The position numbers and the translations under genes are program-made. The notes beneath the pieces were generated by a model, which saw only the letters and a list, made by a program, of their open reading frames with translations, was not told the origin of the DNA and searched no databases. Positions 37,003-47,847 of a stretch of DNA of 64,000 nucleotides are shown piece after piece. Source of the stretch: an uncultured Prevotellaceae bacterium. GTDB taxonomy: Bacteria; Bacteroidota; Bacteroidia; Bacteroidales; Bacteroidaceae. The DNA lies in the NCBI GenBank assembly GCA_902779455.1, contig CACZBS010000008.1, forward strand, positions 55,174 to 119,173. The letters are read 5' to 3'. Positions within the stretch are counted from its first letter, which is position 1. Every line of letters starts with the position of its first letter.

Positions 37003-39249
37003 CTACCGGATGAACAAGAGTTCGCGATACTTCGGCAACGGCCACTGCCCGTCGTCGACGATGAGCTCGAGTTTGTCGATCTCATACCTGATAGGTTCGA
37101 ACTTGGGAGCCACGGTGTCATGGTAGGCAATCGCCTTCCGGTGTTCGTCGCTGATCTGGTTGGCCTGTTTACGGGCCTCGACGAGTTCGTCGACCAGACG
37201 CTCGATGGCCGACGTGCGCTGGGCTATCTCCTCAATGAGCTTGATGTTGCGCTCCGAGAGCAGCGCGGCCCGTCCTGTAGGGAAGACGGTGGCCACGCTG
37301 CTGACATTCTTCAGCAGCTGCGACTGATAGCGTGTGGCCACGGGGATGATGTGGTTCATCGAGAGGTCGCCCAGGACGCGGGCCTCGATCTGTATTTTCT
37401 TCGTATAGGTCTCCCACTTCACTTCGTTGCGGGCCTCGAGTTCCTTGCGGGTCATGACGCCCATGCGCTCGAACATCCGGATGCTCTCGGGGGCCAGGTA
37501 GCGCTCGAAGATCCTGGGGCACGACGTCTCGACGTCGAGTCCGCGGCGCCCAGCCTCGGCCACCCACTCGTCTGAGTAGCCGTTGCCGTCGAAGCGGATG
37601 GGCCGGCAGGTGCGTATGTCCTCGCGGAGCACGTCGACGATGGCGTGGAACTTGGCCGTATGCCCCGTGCCCTCGGCGTATTCCGGCCGTGAGGCATAGC
37701 TGGCAATGCGGTCGTCGACACGCTGTCGGAAGTCCGTCAAAGCCTCGGCGACGGCTGTGTTGAGGGCTATCATGGCCGAGGCGCAGTTAGCCTCGGAGCC
37801 CACGGCGCGGAACTCGAAGCGGTTACCGGTGAAAGCAAAGGGCGACGTGCGGTTGCGGTCGGTGTTGTCGATGAAGAGTTCGGGAATCTCGGGGATGTCC
37901 ATCTTCAGCCCATGCTTGCCGGCCATGGCGAGGATGTCGGAGACGTCGGCCTTCTCGATGTGGTCGAGGAGTTCAGACACCTGCTTGCCGAGGAACGACG
38001 AGATGATGGCCGGCGGCGCCTCGTTGGCCCCCAGCCTATGAGCGTTCGATGCCGACATGATGCTGGCCTTGAGCAGTCCGTTGTGGCGCCATACGCCCAT
38101 CAGTGTCTCGACGATGAAGACAGCGAAGCGCAGGTTCTCAGTGGCCGCCGCACCCTTGTCGGCCGACGACTTGCCCGGGGCATGGAGCAGTACGCCCGTG
38201 TCGGTCGACAGGCTCCAGTTGTTGTGCTTGCCCGAGCCGTTGATGCCGGCGAAGGGCTTCTCGTGGAGCAGGGCCCGGAAGCCATGCTTGCGGGCCACAC
38301 GCCTCATGAGCGACATGAGCAGCATGTTGTGGTCGACGGCCAGGTTGCACTCCTCGAAGATGGGGGCCACCTCAAACTGGTTGGGCGCCACCTCGTTGTG
38401 GCGTGTCTTGCAGGGGATGCCGAGTTCCAAGGCCTGGATTTCAAGGTCCTTCATGAAGGCCGCCACCCGCTCCGGAATGGCACCGAAGTAGTGGTCGTCC
38501 ATCTGCTGGTTCTTGGCCGAGTCGTGGCCCATCAGGGTGCGTCCCGTCAGGAGCAGGTCGGGACGGGCCGAGTAGAGTCCCTCGTCGACGAGGAAATACT
38601 CCTGTTCCCACCCCAAGTTTGCCACCACCTTCTTCACCTCGGGATAGAAGTAGTGACAGACGTCGGTGGCCGCCTGGCTGACAGCCTTCAGGGCGCGCAG
38701 CAGCGGAGCCTTATAGTCGAGCGACTCGCCGCTATAGGATATAAAGACTGTAGGGATGCAGAGCGTGTCGTCGATGATAAAGACGGGGCTGGTTGGGTCC
38801 CAGGCCGAATAGCCGCGGGCCTCGAACGTGGAGCGGATGCCGCCGCTGGGAAAGCTGGAGGCGTCAGGCTCTTGCTGAACGAGCAGCTTGCCCGAGAACT
38901 CCTCCACCATGCCGCCCTTCCCATCATGCTCGATGAACGCGTCGTGCTTCTCGGCCGTGCCTTCGGTCAGGGGCTGAAACCAGTGGGTGTAGTGTGTGGC
39001 GCCCATCTCCTGCGCCCACTGCTTCATGCCGGCAGCCACCTGGTCGGCCACGTCGCGGTCGAGCCGGGCGCCGTGGTCGATGACATCGACCATCTTGGCA
39101 TAGACATCCTTCGGCAGATACTTGTACATTTTCTTGCGGTTGAAGACCTTTTTGCCGAAGTAATCACAAGGTCTCTCCACCGGTGCACTGACGTCGAGCG
39201 GCTTCTTTGCGAAAGCCTCGCCGACGACCTGAAATCTTAAGTTTGACAT
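37003..39249 (-). CDS. glnN: glutamine synthetase, type III
   Basis: GSIII makes glutamine from glutamate, ammonium and ATP as a large double-ring complex. It has 748 residues, in the GSIII range and far longer than GSI. The Bacteroidetes start (MSNLRFQVVGEAFAKKPLDV), GSIII-specific FPSGGIRSTFEARGY, the KTRHNEVAPNQFE metal-binding region and NGSGKHNNWSLST are present. It is the last gene of the gltB-gltD-glnN operon, 27 nt after gltD. A degenerate copy of its first 22 codons lies at 49495-49552. Confidence 0.95.
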   Translation of the reverse strand: MSNLRFQVVGEAFAKKPLDVSAPVERPCDYFGKKVFNRKKMYKYLPKDVYAKMVDVIDHGARLDRDVADQVAAGMKQWAQEMGATHYTHWFQPLTEGTAEKHDAFIEHDGKGGMVEEFSGKLLVQQEPDASSFPSGGIRSTFEARGYSAWDPTSPVFIIDDTLCIPTVFISYSGESLDYKAPLLRALKAVSQAATDVCHYFYPEVKKVVANLGWEQEYFLVDEGLYSARPDLLLTGRTLMGHDSAKNQQMDDHYFGAIPERVAAFMKDLEIQALELGIPCKTRHNEVAPNQFEVAPIFEECNLAVDHNMLLMSLMRRVARKHGFRALLHEKPFAGINGSGKHNNWSLSTDTGVLLHAPGKSSADKGAAATENLRFAVFIVETLMGVWRHNGLLKASIMSASNAHRLGANEAPPAIISSFLGKQVSELLDHIEKADVSDILAMAGKHGLKMDIPEIPELFIDNTDRNRTSPFAFTGNRFEFRAVGSEANCASAMIALNTAVAEALTDFRQRVDDRIASYASRPEYAEGTGHTAKFHAIVDVLREDIRTCRPIRFDGNGYSDEWVAEAGRRGLDVETSCPRIFERYLAPESIRMFERMGVMTRKELEARNEVKWETYTKKIQIEARVLGDLSMNHIIPVATRYQSQLLKNVSSVATVFPTGRAALLSERNIKLIEEIAQRTSAIERLVDELVEARKQANQISDEHRKAIAYHDTVAPKFEPIRYEIDKLELIVDDGQWPLPKYRELLFIR

Positions 39250-39276
39250 ATTGCTAACGTTTTTAATGATGGATGT

Positions 39277-40638
39277 TTATTGCTTACTGAGACTGGCATG
39301 GACACGGGCAGCAGTCTGAATGCCGCTGGCCATGGCCCTGACAACAAGACTGGCACCGCTGGCGGCATCGCCGCAGACGAAGACGTTCTCGGGATACGCT
39401 GGAAGGTCAGGCTTTAGAAATCCCATGGCCAACAGCACGAGTTCTGCTTTCAGCACTTCAGGCTCACCCTTGGCTACCATCTTCGGACGCCCCCCGTCAG
39501 GATTCGGCTGCCAGTCGATTTCCTGCACGCGGACACCCGTCAGTCTGCCGTCCTTACCGATAAACTCCAGCGTGTTGATGTTCCAACGGCGGGTGCAGCC
39601 TTCCTCGTGGCTACTTGTGGTCTTCAGTGTGCGCGGATAGTTGGGCCAGGGGTTCAGCGGATCGACGAGCCCCTCAACGGGTTTGGGCATGATTTCAATC
39701 TGCGTGACACTCCTGCAGCCCTGTCGGTGGGCCGTGCCGATGCAGTCGCTGCCCGTGTCGCCGCCACCAATGACCAGCACGTCTTTGCCTTTGGCCGTGA
39801 TGCGCTCCTCCTTGCTGTATTCGGCACCGGCCAGTACGCGGTTCTGCTGCGAGAGCAGTTCGAGAGCGAAGTGAACCCCCTTCAGCTCGCGGCCGGGGAT
39901 GCTGAGGTCGCGGGCTGTCGGTGTGCCGGTGGCAACGACGACGGCGTCGTATTGACCTCTTAGCTGCAATGATACGGCATTATACTCGACAGCCTCACCG
40001 TAGTGGAACTCGATGCCTTCCTGCTCCATGAGCCGGATGCGGCGGTCGATGATGGCCTTGTTGAGTTTGAAGTTGGGGATGCCATAACGCAACAAGCCAC
40101 CTGCGGCTTCGTTCTTGTCGAAGACGTTGACGCTGTAGCCCATTTGGTTGAGGGCGTCGGCAGCAGCCAGACCGGCGGGCCCGGCACCGATGACAGCGAC
40201 GCTCTTACCGTTACGGACAGGCAACCGTGGCTGAATATAACCCTCGCGGAAGGCGCCTTCGGTGATGGCGGCCTCGTTCTCGCGGTTGGTCGTGGGCTCA
40301 TGGTTGTAAAGATTCAGCACGCAAGCCTTCTCGCACAGGGCCGGACAGATGCGCCCCGTGAACTCTGGGAAGGGGTTCGTCGCATTGAGCAGTCTGTAAG
40401 CCAGTTCCCATTCTCCTTTGTAGAGCGCGTCGTTCCACTCAGGCGGTTTATTGCCTAATGGACAAGCCCAATGGCAGAATGGGACGCCGCAATCCATGCA
40501 GCGTGATGCCTGCAACTTGCGTTCGCGGGTGTTCAGTGTCTGTTCCACCTCACCGAAGTCGTGAATTCTATCATGAATCGGACGATAGCCGGCCTCCTGC
40601 CGGTGTATCTCCAAGAATGCTTTCGGATTTCCCATCAT
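39277..40638 (-). CDS. gltD: glutamate synthase small subunit (NADPH)
   Basis: GltD takes electrons from NADPH through FAD and Fe-S clusters to the large subunit. It has 453 residues. The N-terminal cysteines (CMDCGVPFCHWACPLGN and CPALCEKACVLN) bind the 4Fe-4S clusters. VIGAGPAGLAAADAL binds FAD and VIGGGDTGSDC binds NADPH. The ATG at 40638 overlaps the gltB stop (TGATG), a classic coupled pair. Its partner gltB appears broken, which may leave GltD without a function unless the break is an assembly error. Confidence 0.93.
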   Translation of the reverse strand: MMGNPKAFLEIHRQEAGYRPIHDRIHDFGEVEQTLNTRERKLQASRCMDCGVPFCHWACPLGNKPPEWNDALYKGEWELAYRLLNATNPFPEFTGRICPALCEKACVLNLYNHEPTTNRENEAAITEGAFREGYIQPRLPVRNGKSVAVIGAGPAGLAAADALNQMGYSVNVFDKNEAAGGLLRYGIPNFKLNKAIIDRRIRLMEQEGIEFHYGEAVEYNAVSLQLRGQYDAVVVATGTPTARDLSIPGRELKGVHFALELLSQQNRVLAGAEYSKEERITAKGKDVLVIGGGDTGSDCIGTAHRQGCRSVTQIEIMPKPVEGLVDPLNPWPNYPRTLKTTSSHEEGCTRRWNINTLEFIGKDGRLTGVRVQEIDWQPNPDGGRPKMVAKGEPEVLKAELVLLAMGFLKPDLPAYPENVFVCGDAASGASLVVRAMASGIQTAARVHASLSKQ

Positions 40639-43600
40639 CAATAATCTCTTTGCATGTCAGCTATTTTCTGTTTCAGTTTGTTCATCTGTTCCTCCTGCAA
40701 GACCCGCTTATACTCGATGGGGACGACTTGAATGAAGTCTTCTATGTAGTGCTGCCAGTCATCGAGCATCTGCCGGGCCAGCTTAGAGCCGGTGTAGAGG
40801 TAGTGCTGGCGGACGAGTTCATGCAGCTCCTTTCGCGCAACACTATCTTTCACGAGGTTAATCTCCACCATATCCATATTGCAGAAGTAGTCGAACCTGT
40901 GGTGCTTGTCCCAGACATAAGCCACGCCGCCCGACATGCCCGCGGCGAAGTTGCGGCCCGTCTCGCCCAGCACGACCACACGTCCGCCCGTCATGTACTC
41001 GCAGCAGTGGTCGCCGGCACCCTCGACGACGGCAATAGCGCCACTGTTGCGCACCCCGAAACGCTCACCCACCCTGCCGTTGATGTAGAGCTGGCCGCTC
41101 GTGGCGCCGTAGAGGCCTGTATTACCGGCGATGATATTGTCCTCCGCAGCATAGTTCACGCGTGTCGGCGGCAGGATGGCGATGCGGCCGCCGCTGAGCC
41201 CTTTGGCAAAGTAGTCATTGGTCTCGCCCTCGAGTTTGAAGCTGATGCCATGTTCGAGGAATGCTCCGAACGACTGTCCGGCCGCCCCTTTGAACTTGAC
41301 GCTGATGGTGTCGTCCGGCAGACCCGCCAGACCGTAGTGCTTGGCTATCACGCCTGAGAGCATAGCCCCTACGGCGCGGTCGGTATTCCTGATTGCGTAG
41401 TCGAGGCAGACCTCCTCGCCGCTCTCTAACGACTTCGCTGCAGCGGCAATCATCTGCTGGTCGAGCACAGCGTCCTGCATACCGAGGGGAACGCTGGGAC
41501 GACGGATGTCGCCAGTGAAATGCAGCGTGCCCTCCTCCTTGTGCAAGAGCCGTCTGAAGTCGAGCACCGAATCTTTCGCCTCAATGAGCTCCGTATGACC
41601 GACGATGTCGTTCAGACACCTGGCTCCCATCTCGGCGAGGTATTCGCGCACCTCCTGAGCCAGGAATGTGAAATAGTTCACCAGATACTGATGCCGACCC
41701 ATAAAATGCCGACGCAGTTCGGGATCCTGCGTAGCCACGCCCATCGGACAGGTGTTCAGATTGCACTTGCGCATCATCACACAGCCCAAGACAATCAAGG
41801 CAGCCGTGCCGAACCCAAACTCCTCTGCACCAAGGAGAGCCATCAACACCACGTCGCGACCCGTCTTCAGTTGGCCATCCACCTGCAGACGGACATTGCC
41901 TCGCAGACCATTGCGGACGAGCGTCTGCTGCGTCTCGCTCAGCCCTATCTCGGGCGAGATGCCGGCAAAGCGCATGCTCGAAGCAGGCGAAGCCCCCGTG
42001 CCGCCCTCAGCACCGGAGATGACGATGAGGTCGGCCTTGGCCTTCGCCACACCGGCTGCGATGGTTCCCACGCCGCTCTCGGCCACGAGTTTCACCGAGA
42101 CGGCAGCCGTCGGGTTGACATTCTTCAGGTCGAAGATGAGCTGCGCCAAGTCCTCAATCGAATAAATATCATGATGCGGCGGCGGCGAGATGAGACTGAT
42201 GCCAGGAATCGAGTGGCGTGTCTTGGCAATCACCTCGTTCACCTTGAAGCCAGGCAGTTGGCCGCCCTCGCCCGGCTTAGCGCCTTGTGCCACCTTTATC
42301 TGAATCTCCTCAGCGTTGACCAGATATTCCGTGGTCACGCCGAAGCGTCCGCTGGCCACCTGCTTTGTCTTGCTCGAGAGCGAGACGCCGTCGACCGCCG
42401 CATGGAAACGCTCGGCATCCTCGCCACCCTCGCCGGTGTTGCTGCGTGCCCCCAGCTCGTTCATTGCCAGGCAGATGGTCTCATGGGCCTCCTTACTAAG
42501 CGCACCGAACGACATGGCACCGGCCACGAAATGTTTCACGATCTTGCTGACAGGCTCCACCTCGTCAATGCTGATGGGCTGACGCTTGAATCCGAGGAAG
42601 TCGCGGATGAAAATCGCAGACGCTCTCCCGTCAGCCAGTCGGCTAAACTCTTTGAACTTCATATAGTTGCCCGTCCGGCAAGCCAACTGTAGCGTGGCAA
42701 TGACTTCGGGTGTCCAGGCATGGCGTATGCCGTCCTTGCGCCATCGGAACAGCCCCTGGTTCGGCAGGCAGGTCTTGCTGCCCACGTTATTTTCACGACA
42801 ATCGGGACCATAGGCGGCCTGATGTCTTGCGATGGCGTCGGCAGCAATCTTCTCCAGACCGATGCCGCCCACGGTGCTCACCTCCGTACCGAAGTACGTC
42901 TTGAGCAGCGTCTCCGAGAGTCCGATGCTCTCGAATATCTTTGCGCCGCGATAGGAACGGATGGTCGAGATGCCCATCTTTGCCATGATTTTGAAGAGTC
43001 CCTTCTTCACAGCCTTGACGTAGTTTCCCTCAGCCGTTGCATAGTCCTCCTGTATTTTATGGCGTTTCACTAAGTCGTCCAGGATGGCAAAGGTCATGTA
43101 TGGGCACAGGGCGGAGGCGCCGTAGCCTAAGAGCAGGGCTGCGTGCATGGTCTCACGAATCTCGCCGCTTTCGACGATGAGGGCGGTCTGCACGCGCTTG
43201 CCGACCGAAATCAGGTAGTGATGGACGGCCGAGACGGCGAGCAGCGAGGGGATGAAGGCCCACCCTGCCCCATCCTCCAGTGGGATGTTTCCAGTTTCCT
43301 TATCCGTTAAGATAATATAGTTATAACCATCGTCCACAGCTTGCTCGGCATCCTTACAGAGTTTGTCGATTGCCATCCGCAAGTTTTCACCCGCTTGTTG
43401 GTAATCAGACTCTCCTCCCTTTAGGAGCGGTTGAGGGTAGGCCAATCTCAGTTTTATCGTATTAAACCCCTTATAGCGGATATTACAGAGAATGTCCAGC
43501 TGCGTGTTGTTCAGGATGGGATGCGGCAGTCGCACCATCTTGCAGTTCGACTCATCAGGCGTCAGAATGCCGGAGCCCACGCGCCCGATATACTCCGTCA

Positions 43601-44420
43601 GACTCATCACCAGCTCCTCGCGGATGGCATCGATGGCGGGGTTAGTGACTTGTGCAAACTGCTGGCGGAAATAATTGAAGAAGACCTGCGGTCGGTCGGA
43701 GAGTACGCTGAGCGGCGTGTCGTTGCCCATCGACGCCGTCGGTTCCTGTCCGCTCACGGCCATCGGAATAATGGTCGATTCGATGTCCTCGGTACCGTAG
43801 CCGAACAGGATTTCCTTCTGCAGGAGATGGTCGACGCCGTTCTCTACGTGCCGCCCCGACTTCAGTTTCTCGAGCTGGATGCAGTTGGTCGACAGCCATT
43901 GACGGTAGGGGTGCCCGGCAGCCAGTTGCTGTTTGATTTCGCCATCGTAGTAGATGCGCCCTTCCTGCGTGTCGATGAGCAGTATCTTGCCTGGCTGCAG
44001 ACGTCCCTTCTCGGCAATGTCTGTCGGGTCGAAGTCGATGACACCCACCTCGGATGCCACGATCATCGTGCCGCTCTTGGTGATGGTGTAGCGGGCTGGC
44101 CGCAGACCGTTGCGGTCGAGCATGCCGCCGGCAAAGCGTCCGTCGCTGAACAACAGGGCCGCTGGGCCGTCCCATGGTTCCATCAGGATGGAATGGTATT
44201 CGTAGAAAGCCTTCAGGTCTTCCGGGATGGGATTCTTGTCGTTAAAGCTCTCAGGCACCAGCACCGACATGGCGTGAGGCAGCGACAGTCCCGACATGAC
44301 CAGAAACTCCAGTACATTGTCGAGCGAGGCCGAGTCGGACATGCCCGGCTGCACGATGGGCGAGAGGGCCCCCACGTCGCCGAGAGCACCGCCCGAGAGC
44401 ACCGACTCACGAGCCTGCAT
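40638..44420 (-). pseudogene. gltB: glutamate synthase large subunit, 3' part of a frame-broken gene
   Basis: These 1260 codons encode the central, FMN-binding and C-terminal beta-helix domains. MVASEVG and NGLRPARYTI belong to the end of the glutaminase domain. Later come AESGVGTIAAGVAKAKADLI, the 3Fe-4S cysteines in CVMMRKCNLNTCPMG and the GXXGXXXG helix. Homology in this frame actually starts at 44516 with STNTFPTWSLAQPFRLLAHN, before the ATG at 44420. The preceding 257 codons are in another frame. A normal GltB has about 1500 residues, so the two parts add up to a full enzyme minus a short piece. This segment alone lacks the catalytic Cys. Confidence 0.88.
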
Positions 44421-45180
44421 CCATCCGCGGTTGCCGCGAATGGTGTTGATCTCGCCGTTGTGGGCGAGCAGTCTGAAAGGCTGTGCCAGCGACCACGTAG
44501 GGAATGTGTTGGTGGAGACCGCTCGTAAAGTAAGGGTTGGTCAGGTCGGGGAAGTACTGTCGCACCTGCATCGACGACAACATGCCCTTGTAGACGATGC
44601 TGGTGTTGCTCAGCGAGCAGATGTAGAAGTCCTTGTTGTCGATGCGTTTCTCGATTCGTTTTCTTATTATATATAATGTACGAGCGAACGACTCCAGCTT
44701 ATCGTCAGACACACCCGTGACAAACATCTGCTTGATGGCAGGTTCGGTCGCGAGGGCCCGCTCGCCCAGGCAGTCTCCTTTGGTGGGCACCGTGCGCAGG
44801 TGCATCAGTTGCAAGCCCTCGCGCTCCGTCTCCTCTATCATCACCGAAAGAATCTCCTGCTGCGCCTTCACGTCCTTGGGCAGGAATACCAGCCCCGTGC
44901 CATATTTACCCTTTTCGGGCACGGGGATGCCCTGCAGCAGGATGAACTCGTGGGGAATCTGCAGCATGATGCCGGCACCGTCGCCGTCGCGGCCCACCTC
45001 AGCCCCCCGATGGCGCATATTTTCCAGCACGCGCAGTGCGTCGTCCACCAACTGGTGGCTTTTGTTTCCGTGAATATTGACAATCATGCCCACGCCGCAT
45101 GCGTCGTGCTCGTAAGCCTCCTGATAGAGCCCTCGTGTTGGCTGGCAAGGCTCATCGTCTGTTCTTTTTACCTTATTCAT
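44407..45180 (-). pseudogene. gltB: glutamate synthase large subunit, 5' part of a frame-broken gene
   Basis: This part holds the N-terminal glutaminase domain up to PYFTSG; the expected nucleophile Cys is in EHDACGVGMIV (about residue 28, after a longer leader), followed by MRHRGAEVGRDGDGAGIML. After 44518 the frame turns to nonsense and stops at 44407. Relatives have about nine residues (like AMALVHSRF) between FTS and STNTF; here only GGTC remains, so 23 nt are missing at about 44517. TAACTTTG at 45227-45234 is the promoter. Either the gene is inactivated or the assembly dropped 23 nt. Confidence 0.88.
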
Positions 45181-45226
45181 ATTATCCCAAATTATGGGGC
45201 GACTGCCCGTTCACTCTTTTCGGATG

Positions 45227-45234
45227 CAAAGTTA
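45227..45234 (-). promoter_or_regulatory. TAnnTTTG -7 box for the gltBD-glnN operon
   Basis: TAACTTTG on the minus strand, 47 nt upstream of the gltB ATG. The 200-bp AT-rich stretch to the glnK promoter is the shared control region of the divergon; I see no further motif in it. Confidence 0.6.
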
Positions 45235-45433
45235 GTGCATTTTGTCGATTGGCCTTCCGATATTGTGTCAGTTTTAATCAGAAACGCCAATCAAACTATC
45301 TATTAGAAACTAATTCGACGTTAATACTTGCAAATTATAACTAATAAGCATCAAAATATTCTATTTTGTTACAATTCTCCATTTCAATAGATTAAAAAGA
45401 AAGCAATATTCCGCCGTTTCCGACAAATTGTCG

Positions 45434-45441
45434 TACCTTTG
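45434..45441 (+). promoter_or_regulatory. TAnnTTTG -7 box for the glnK-amt operon
   Basis: TACCTTTG on the plus strand, 53 nt upstream of the glnK ATG. AAGG shortly before the ATG may aid initiation. Confidence 0.6.
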
Positions 45442-45494
45442 CCGCCGAAAGCTTTCAGAATGTAACGACAGTGTATTAATTAAGGTAAAAAGGT

Positions 45495-45842
45495 ATGAAA
45501 AGGATAGAAGCCATCATCCGCAAGACCAAGTTCGAGGATGTGAAGGAAGCCTTGCTGCAATCGGACATCAACTGGTTTGAGTATCACAACGTCCACGGCA
45601 TCGGACAGAGCCGCGAGGAGCGCATCTACCGTGGCGTGCAGTATTCCACCGACGTTATTGAACGCGTGGCGCTGACCATCGTTTGCCGCGACCAGTTCGT
45701 CGACCCGACAGTGAAGGTCATTCTGGAAGTGGCCCGAACAGGCGAGATTGGCGACGGACGCATATTTGTGAGCGACATCATCGACACATGGTCCATCCGA
45801 ACCGGTGAGCATGGTGACATTGTTTTAAGAGATAAAAAATAA
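45495..45842 (+). CDS. glnK: P-II family nitrogen regulator
   Basis: P-II trimers bind ATP/ADP and 2-oxoglutarate and gate ammonium transporters and assimilation enzymes. The protein has 115 residues. The start MKRIEAIIRKTKFEDVKEAL, the T-loop region (GIGQSREERIYRGVQYST) and the ARTGEIGDGRIFVSDI C-terminal signature are all present. The T-loop sequence differs from the classical uridylylated form, so covalent control may differ. The gene is 14 nt before amt, which marks it as the GlnK type. Confidence 0.92.
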   Translation: MKRIEAIIRKTKFEDVKEALLQSDINWFEYHNVHGIGQSREERIYRGVQYSTDVIERVALTIVCRDQFVDPTVKVILEVARTGEIGDGRIFVSDIIDTWSIRTGEHGDIVLRDKK

Positions 45843-45856
45843 AAAGATTTTTCGGT

Positions 45857-47104
45857 ATGGATAACTTATCACTTGATACCGTATGGATGCTATTGGCAGC
45901 CATGCTCGTTTTCTGGATGCAGCCCGGTTTTGCGCTCTGTGAAGCAGGATTTACGCGGTCGAAGAACACGGCCAACATCCTGATGAAGAACCTCGTCGAC
46001 TTCATGTTCGGCTCCCTGCTGTTCTTCTTTATTGGTTTTGGATTCATGTTCGGCTCCGGCGGGGCCGGCTTCATCGGGGCACCCAACTGGGGCGACCTGA
46101 GTTTCTACAGCGGCGACCTGCCCGTTGAGGGCTTCCTGATGTTCGAGACGGTCTTCTGTGCCACATCGGCCACGATTGTCAGTGGTGCCATGGCCGAGCG
46201 CACCAAGTTCTCAATGTATCTCGTCTACAGTGCGGCCATCTCGCTGTTTATCTACCCCATTGAGGGCCATTGGACGTGGGGCGGCGGCTGGCTCTGCGAC
46301 GATGCTGCCAACGGGTTCATGATGCAGACGTTCGGCGACGTGTTCCACGACTTTGCTGGTTCGGCCATCGTCCACAGCGTGGGCGGCGTGCTGGCCCTCA
46401 TCGGTGCCCTGGCCCTCGGGCCACGCATCGGCAAGTACAGCATCGAGGGCAAGAGCCGGGCTATTCCCGGCCACAATCTGATGCTGGCCTCGCTGGGTGT
46501 GTTCATCCTCTGGCTCGGCTGGTTCGGCTTCAACCCCGGTTCACAGCTGGCAGCCTCGGGCGAGGTGAATCGCTCAGCCATTTCGCACGTCTTTCTGACC
46601 ACCAACCTCGCCGCTGCAAGCGGAGGCGTGGCCACGCTGTTCCTCACGTGGATGAAGTACGGCAAGCCGTCGCTCTCGCTGACCCTCAACGGCGTGCTGG
46701 CCGGTCTGGTGGGCATCACCGCCGGCTGCGACCTCGTGTCGCCCCTCGGGGCGGTCGTCATCGGACTGGTCTGCGGCGTGGCGCTCGTCTATAGCATCGA
46801 GTTCATCGACCATCGCCTGCATATCGACGACCCGGTCGGTGCCAGCAGCGTTCATGGTGTCTGCGGCATCCTCGGCACACTCATGACGGGTCTGTTCGCG
46901 GTCGACAACGGAGTCTTCTACGGCCACGGCTGGGGCTTCTTCGGAGCCGAGCTGTTCGGCATCCTCGTCATCGACCTCTGGGCTGCCGCCTGCGGTTTTG
47001 CCCTGTTCTTCGGCATCAAGCGACTGCATGGGCTGCGCGTCGGAGCCCGCATCGAGGAGGAAGGTCTCGACATTTATGAGCACGGAGAGAGCTGCTATAA
47101 TTAA
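45857..47104 (+). CDS. amt: ammonium transporter
   Basis: Amt proteins are trimeric inner-membrane channels for ammonium or ammonia. It has 415 residues and about eleven hydrophobic helices. Family motifs are visible: FWMQPGFALCEAGFTRSKN at the N-terminus, DFAGSAIVHSVGG with the pore His, GWFGFNPGS, and the second pore His in DDPVGASSVHGVCG. No signal peptide precedes the first helix. It is coupled to glnK, and the following genes (porin-like, asnB) continue the operon. Confidence 0.95.
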   Translation: MDNLSLDTVWMLLAAMLVFWMQPGFALCEAGFTRSKNTANILMKNLVDFMFGSLLFFFIGFGFMFGSGGAGFIGAPNWGDLSFYSGDLPVEGFLMFETVFCATSATIVSGAMAERTKFSMYLVYSAAISLFIYPIEGHWTWGGGWLCDDAANGFMMQTFGDVFHDFAGSAIVHSVGGVLALIGALALGPRIGKYSIEGKSRAIPGHNLMLASLGVFILWLGWFGFNPGSQLAASGEVNRSAISHVFLTTNLAAASGGVATLFLTWMKYGKPSLSLTLNGVLAGLVGITAGCDLVSPLGAVVIGLVCGVALVYSIEFIDHRLHIDDPVGASSVHGVCGILGTLMTGLFAVDNGVFYGHGWGFFGAELFGILVIDLWAAACGFALFFGIKRLHGLRVGARIEEEGLDIYEHGESCYN

Positions 47105-47106
47105 AA

Positions 47107-47140
47107 TGTAAGAATGTAAGAATGCAAGAATGTAAGAATA
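47107..47140 (+). repeat. 8-nt tandem units before the porin-like gene
   Basis: GTAAGAAT appears four times in a row, one copy being GCAAGAAT. It forms the whole spacer between amt and the next start and looks like one arm of the palindromic repeat class. Confidence 0.6.
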
Positions 47141-47145
47141 CAATG

Positions 47146-47841
47146 ATGAAAAAGACAGTATTGTTTGCCATGGGTCTGGTCGCCGTCGCGACCACCCATG
47201 CACAGAACACCATAGAATCCACCGTCAGCGCCGACGTCGTGAGCAAATACGTCTGGCGCGGCCTGGAGTTAGGCCATGCTGCCGTCCAGCCTACGTTAGG
47301 CATCAGCTACAAGGGCTTCAGCCTCACGGGCTGGGGCAGCCTGGGCATCACCGATGCCAGCGACTCCGAGGAACTGGATCTCACGGCCACCTACACCGTC
47401 GGCGGCCTGACCGTCGGCATCACCGACTACTGGTTTAATACGCCTGAGACGCGCTATTTCCTCTACGATGCCCGCCGCACGAGCCACGTGTTTGAGGCGG
47501 GCGTCGGATATGACTTCGGTCTGCTCTCAGCTCATTGGTACACCAACTTTGCCGGCAACGACGGCGTCAACAAGAACGGCGACCGCGCCTACAGCAGCTA
47601 CGTTGAAATAGTTGTCCCCTTCCGCCTCGGCGGTGCAGACTGGACTGCTCAGGCCGGTGCCGTTCCTTTTGCCACGACGTCGTATGAGGCCAATGGCTTC
47701 GCCGTGACCAACCTTTCGCTGCGGGCCACGAAGATCATCGACATCACCAAGACATTCTCGCTGCCTCTCTTTGCCGGCATCACGGCCAATCCGTGTGCGC
47801 AAAAGGCCTATTTCGTTTTCGGTTTAACCCTGCAACCATAA
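47146..47841 (+). CDS. outer-membrane beta-barrel, TorF-like porin (putative)
   Basis: A signal peptide (MKKTVLFAMGLVAVATTHAQ) is followed by alternating beta strands (DVVSKYVWRGLELGHAAVQP; LDLTATYTVGGLTVGITDYW) and a C-terminal aromatic strand (KAYFVFGLTLQP), typical of a small outer-membrane barrel. The YVWRG segment is usual in TorF-type putative porins. It has 231 residues from ATG 47146, with ATG 47143 as an alternative. Its location between amt and asnB suggests uptake of a nitrogen compound, which is an inference. Confidence 0.65.
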   Translation: MKKTVLFAMGLVAVATTHAQNTIESTVSADVVSKYVWRGLELGHAAVQPTLGISYKGFSLTGWGSLGITDASDSEELDLTATYTVGGLTVGITDYWFNTPETRYFLYDARRTSHVFEAGVGYDFGLLSAHWYTNFAGNDGVNKNGDRAYSSYVEIVVPFRLGGADWTAQAGAVPFATTSYEANGFAVTNLSLRATKIIDITKTFSLPLFAGITANPCAQKAYFVFGLTLQP

Positions 47842-47847
47842 ACAGCT

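Noticed and set aside
44500-44530. Programmed frameshift or phase-variable tract in gltB
   Set aside because: There is no homopolymer or slippery heptamer, and about nine conserved residues are missing as well, so a deletion fits better.
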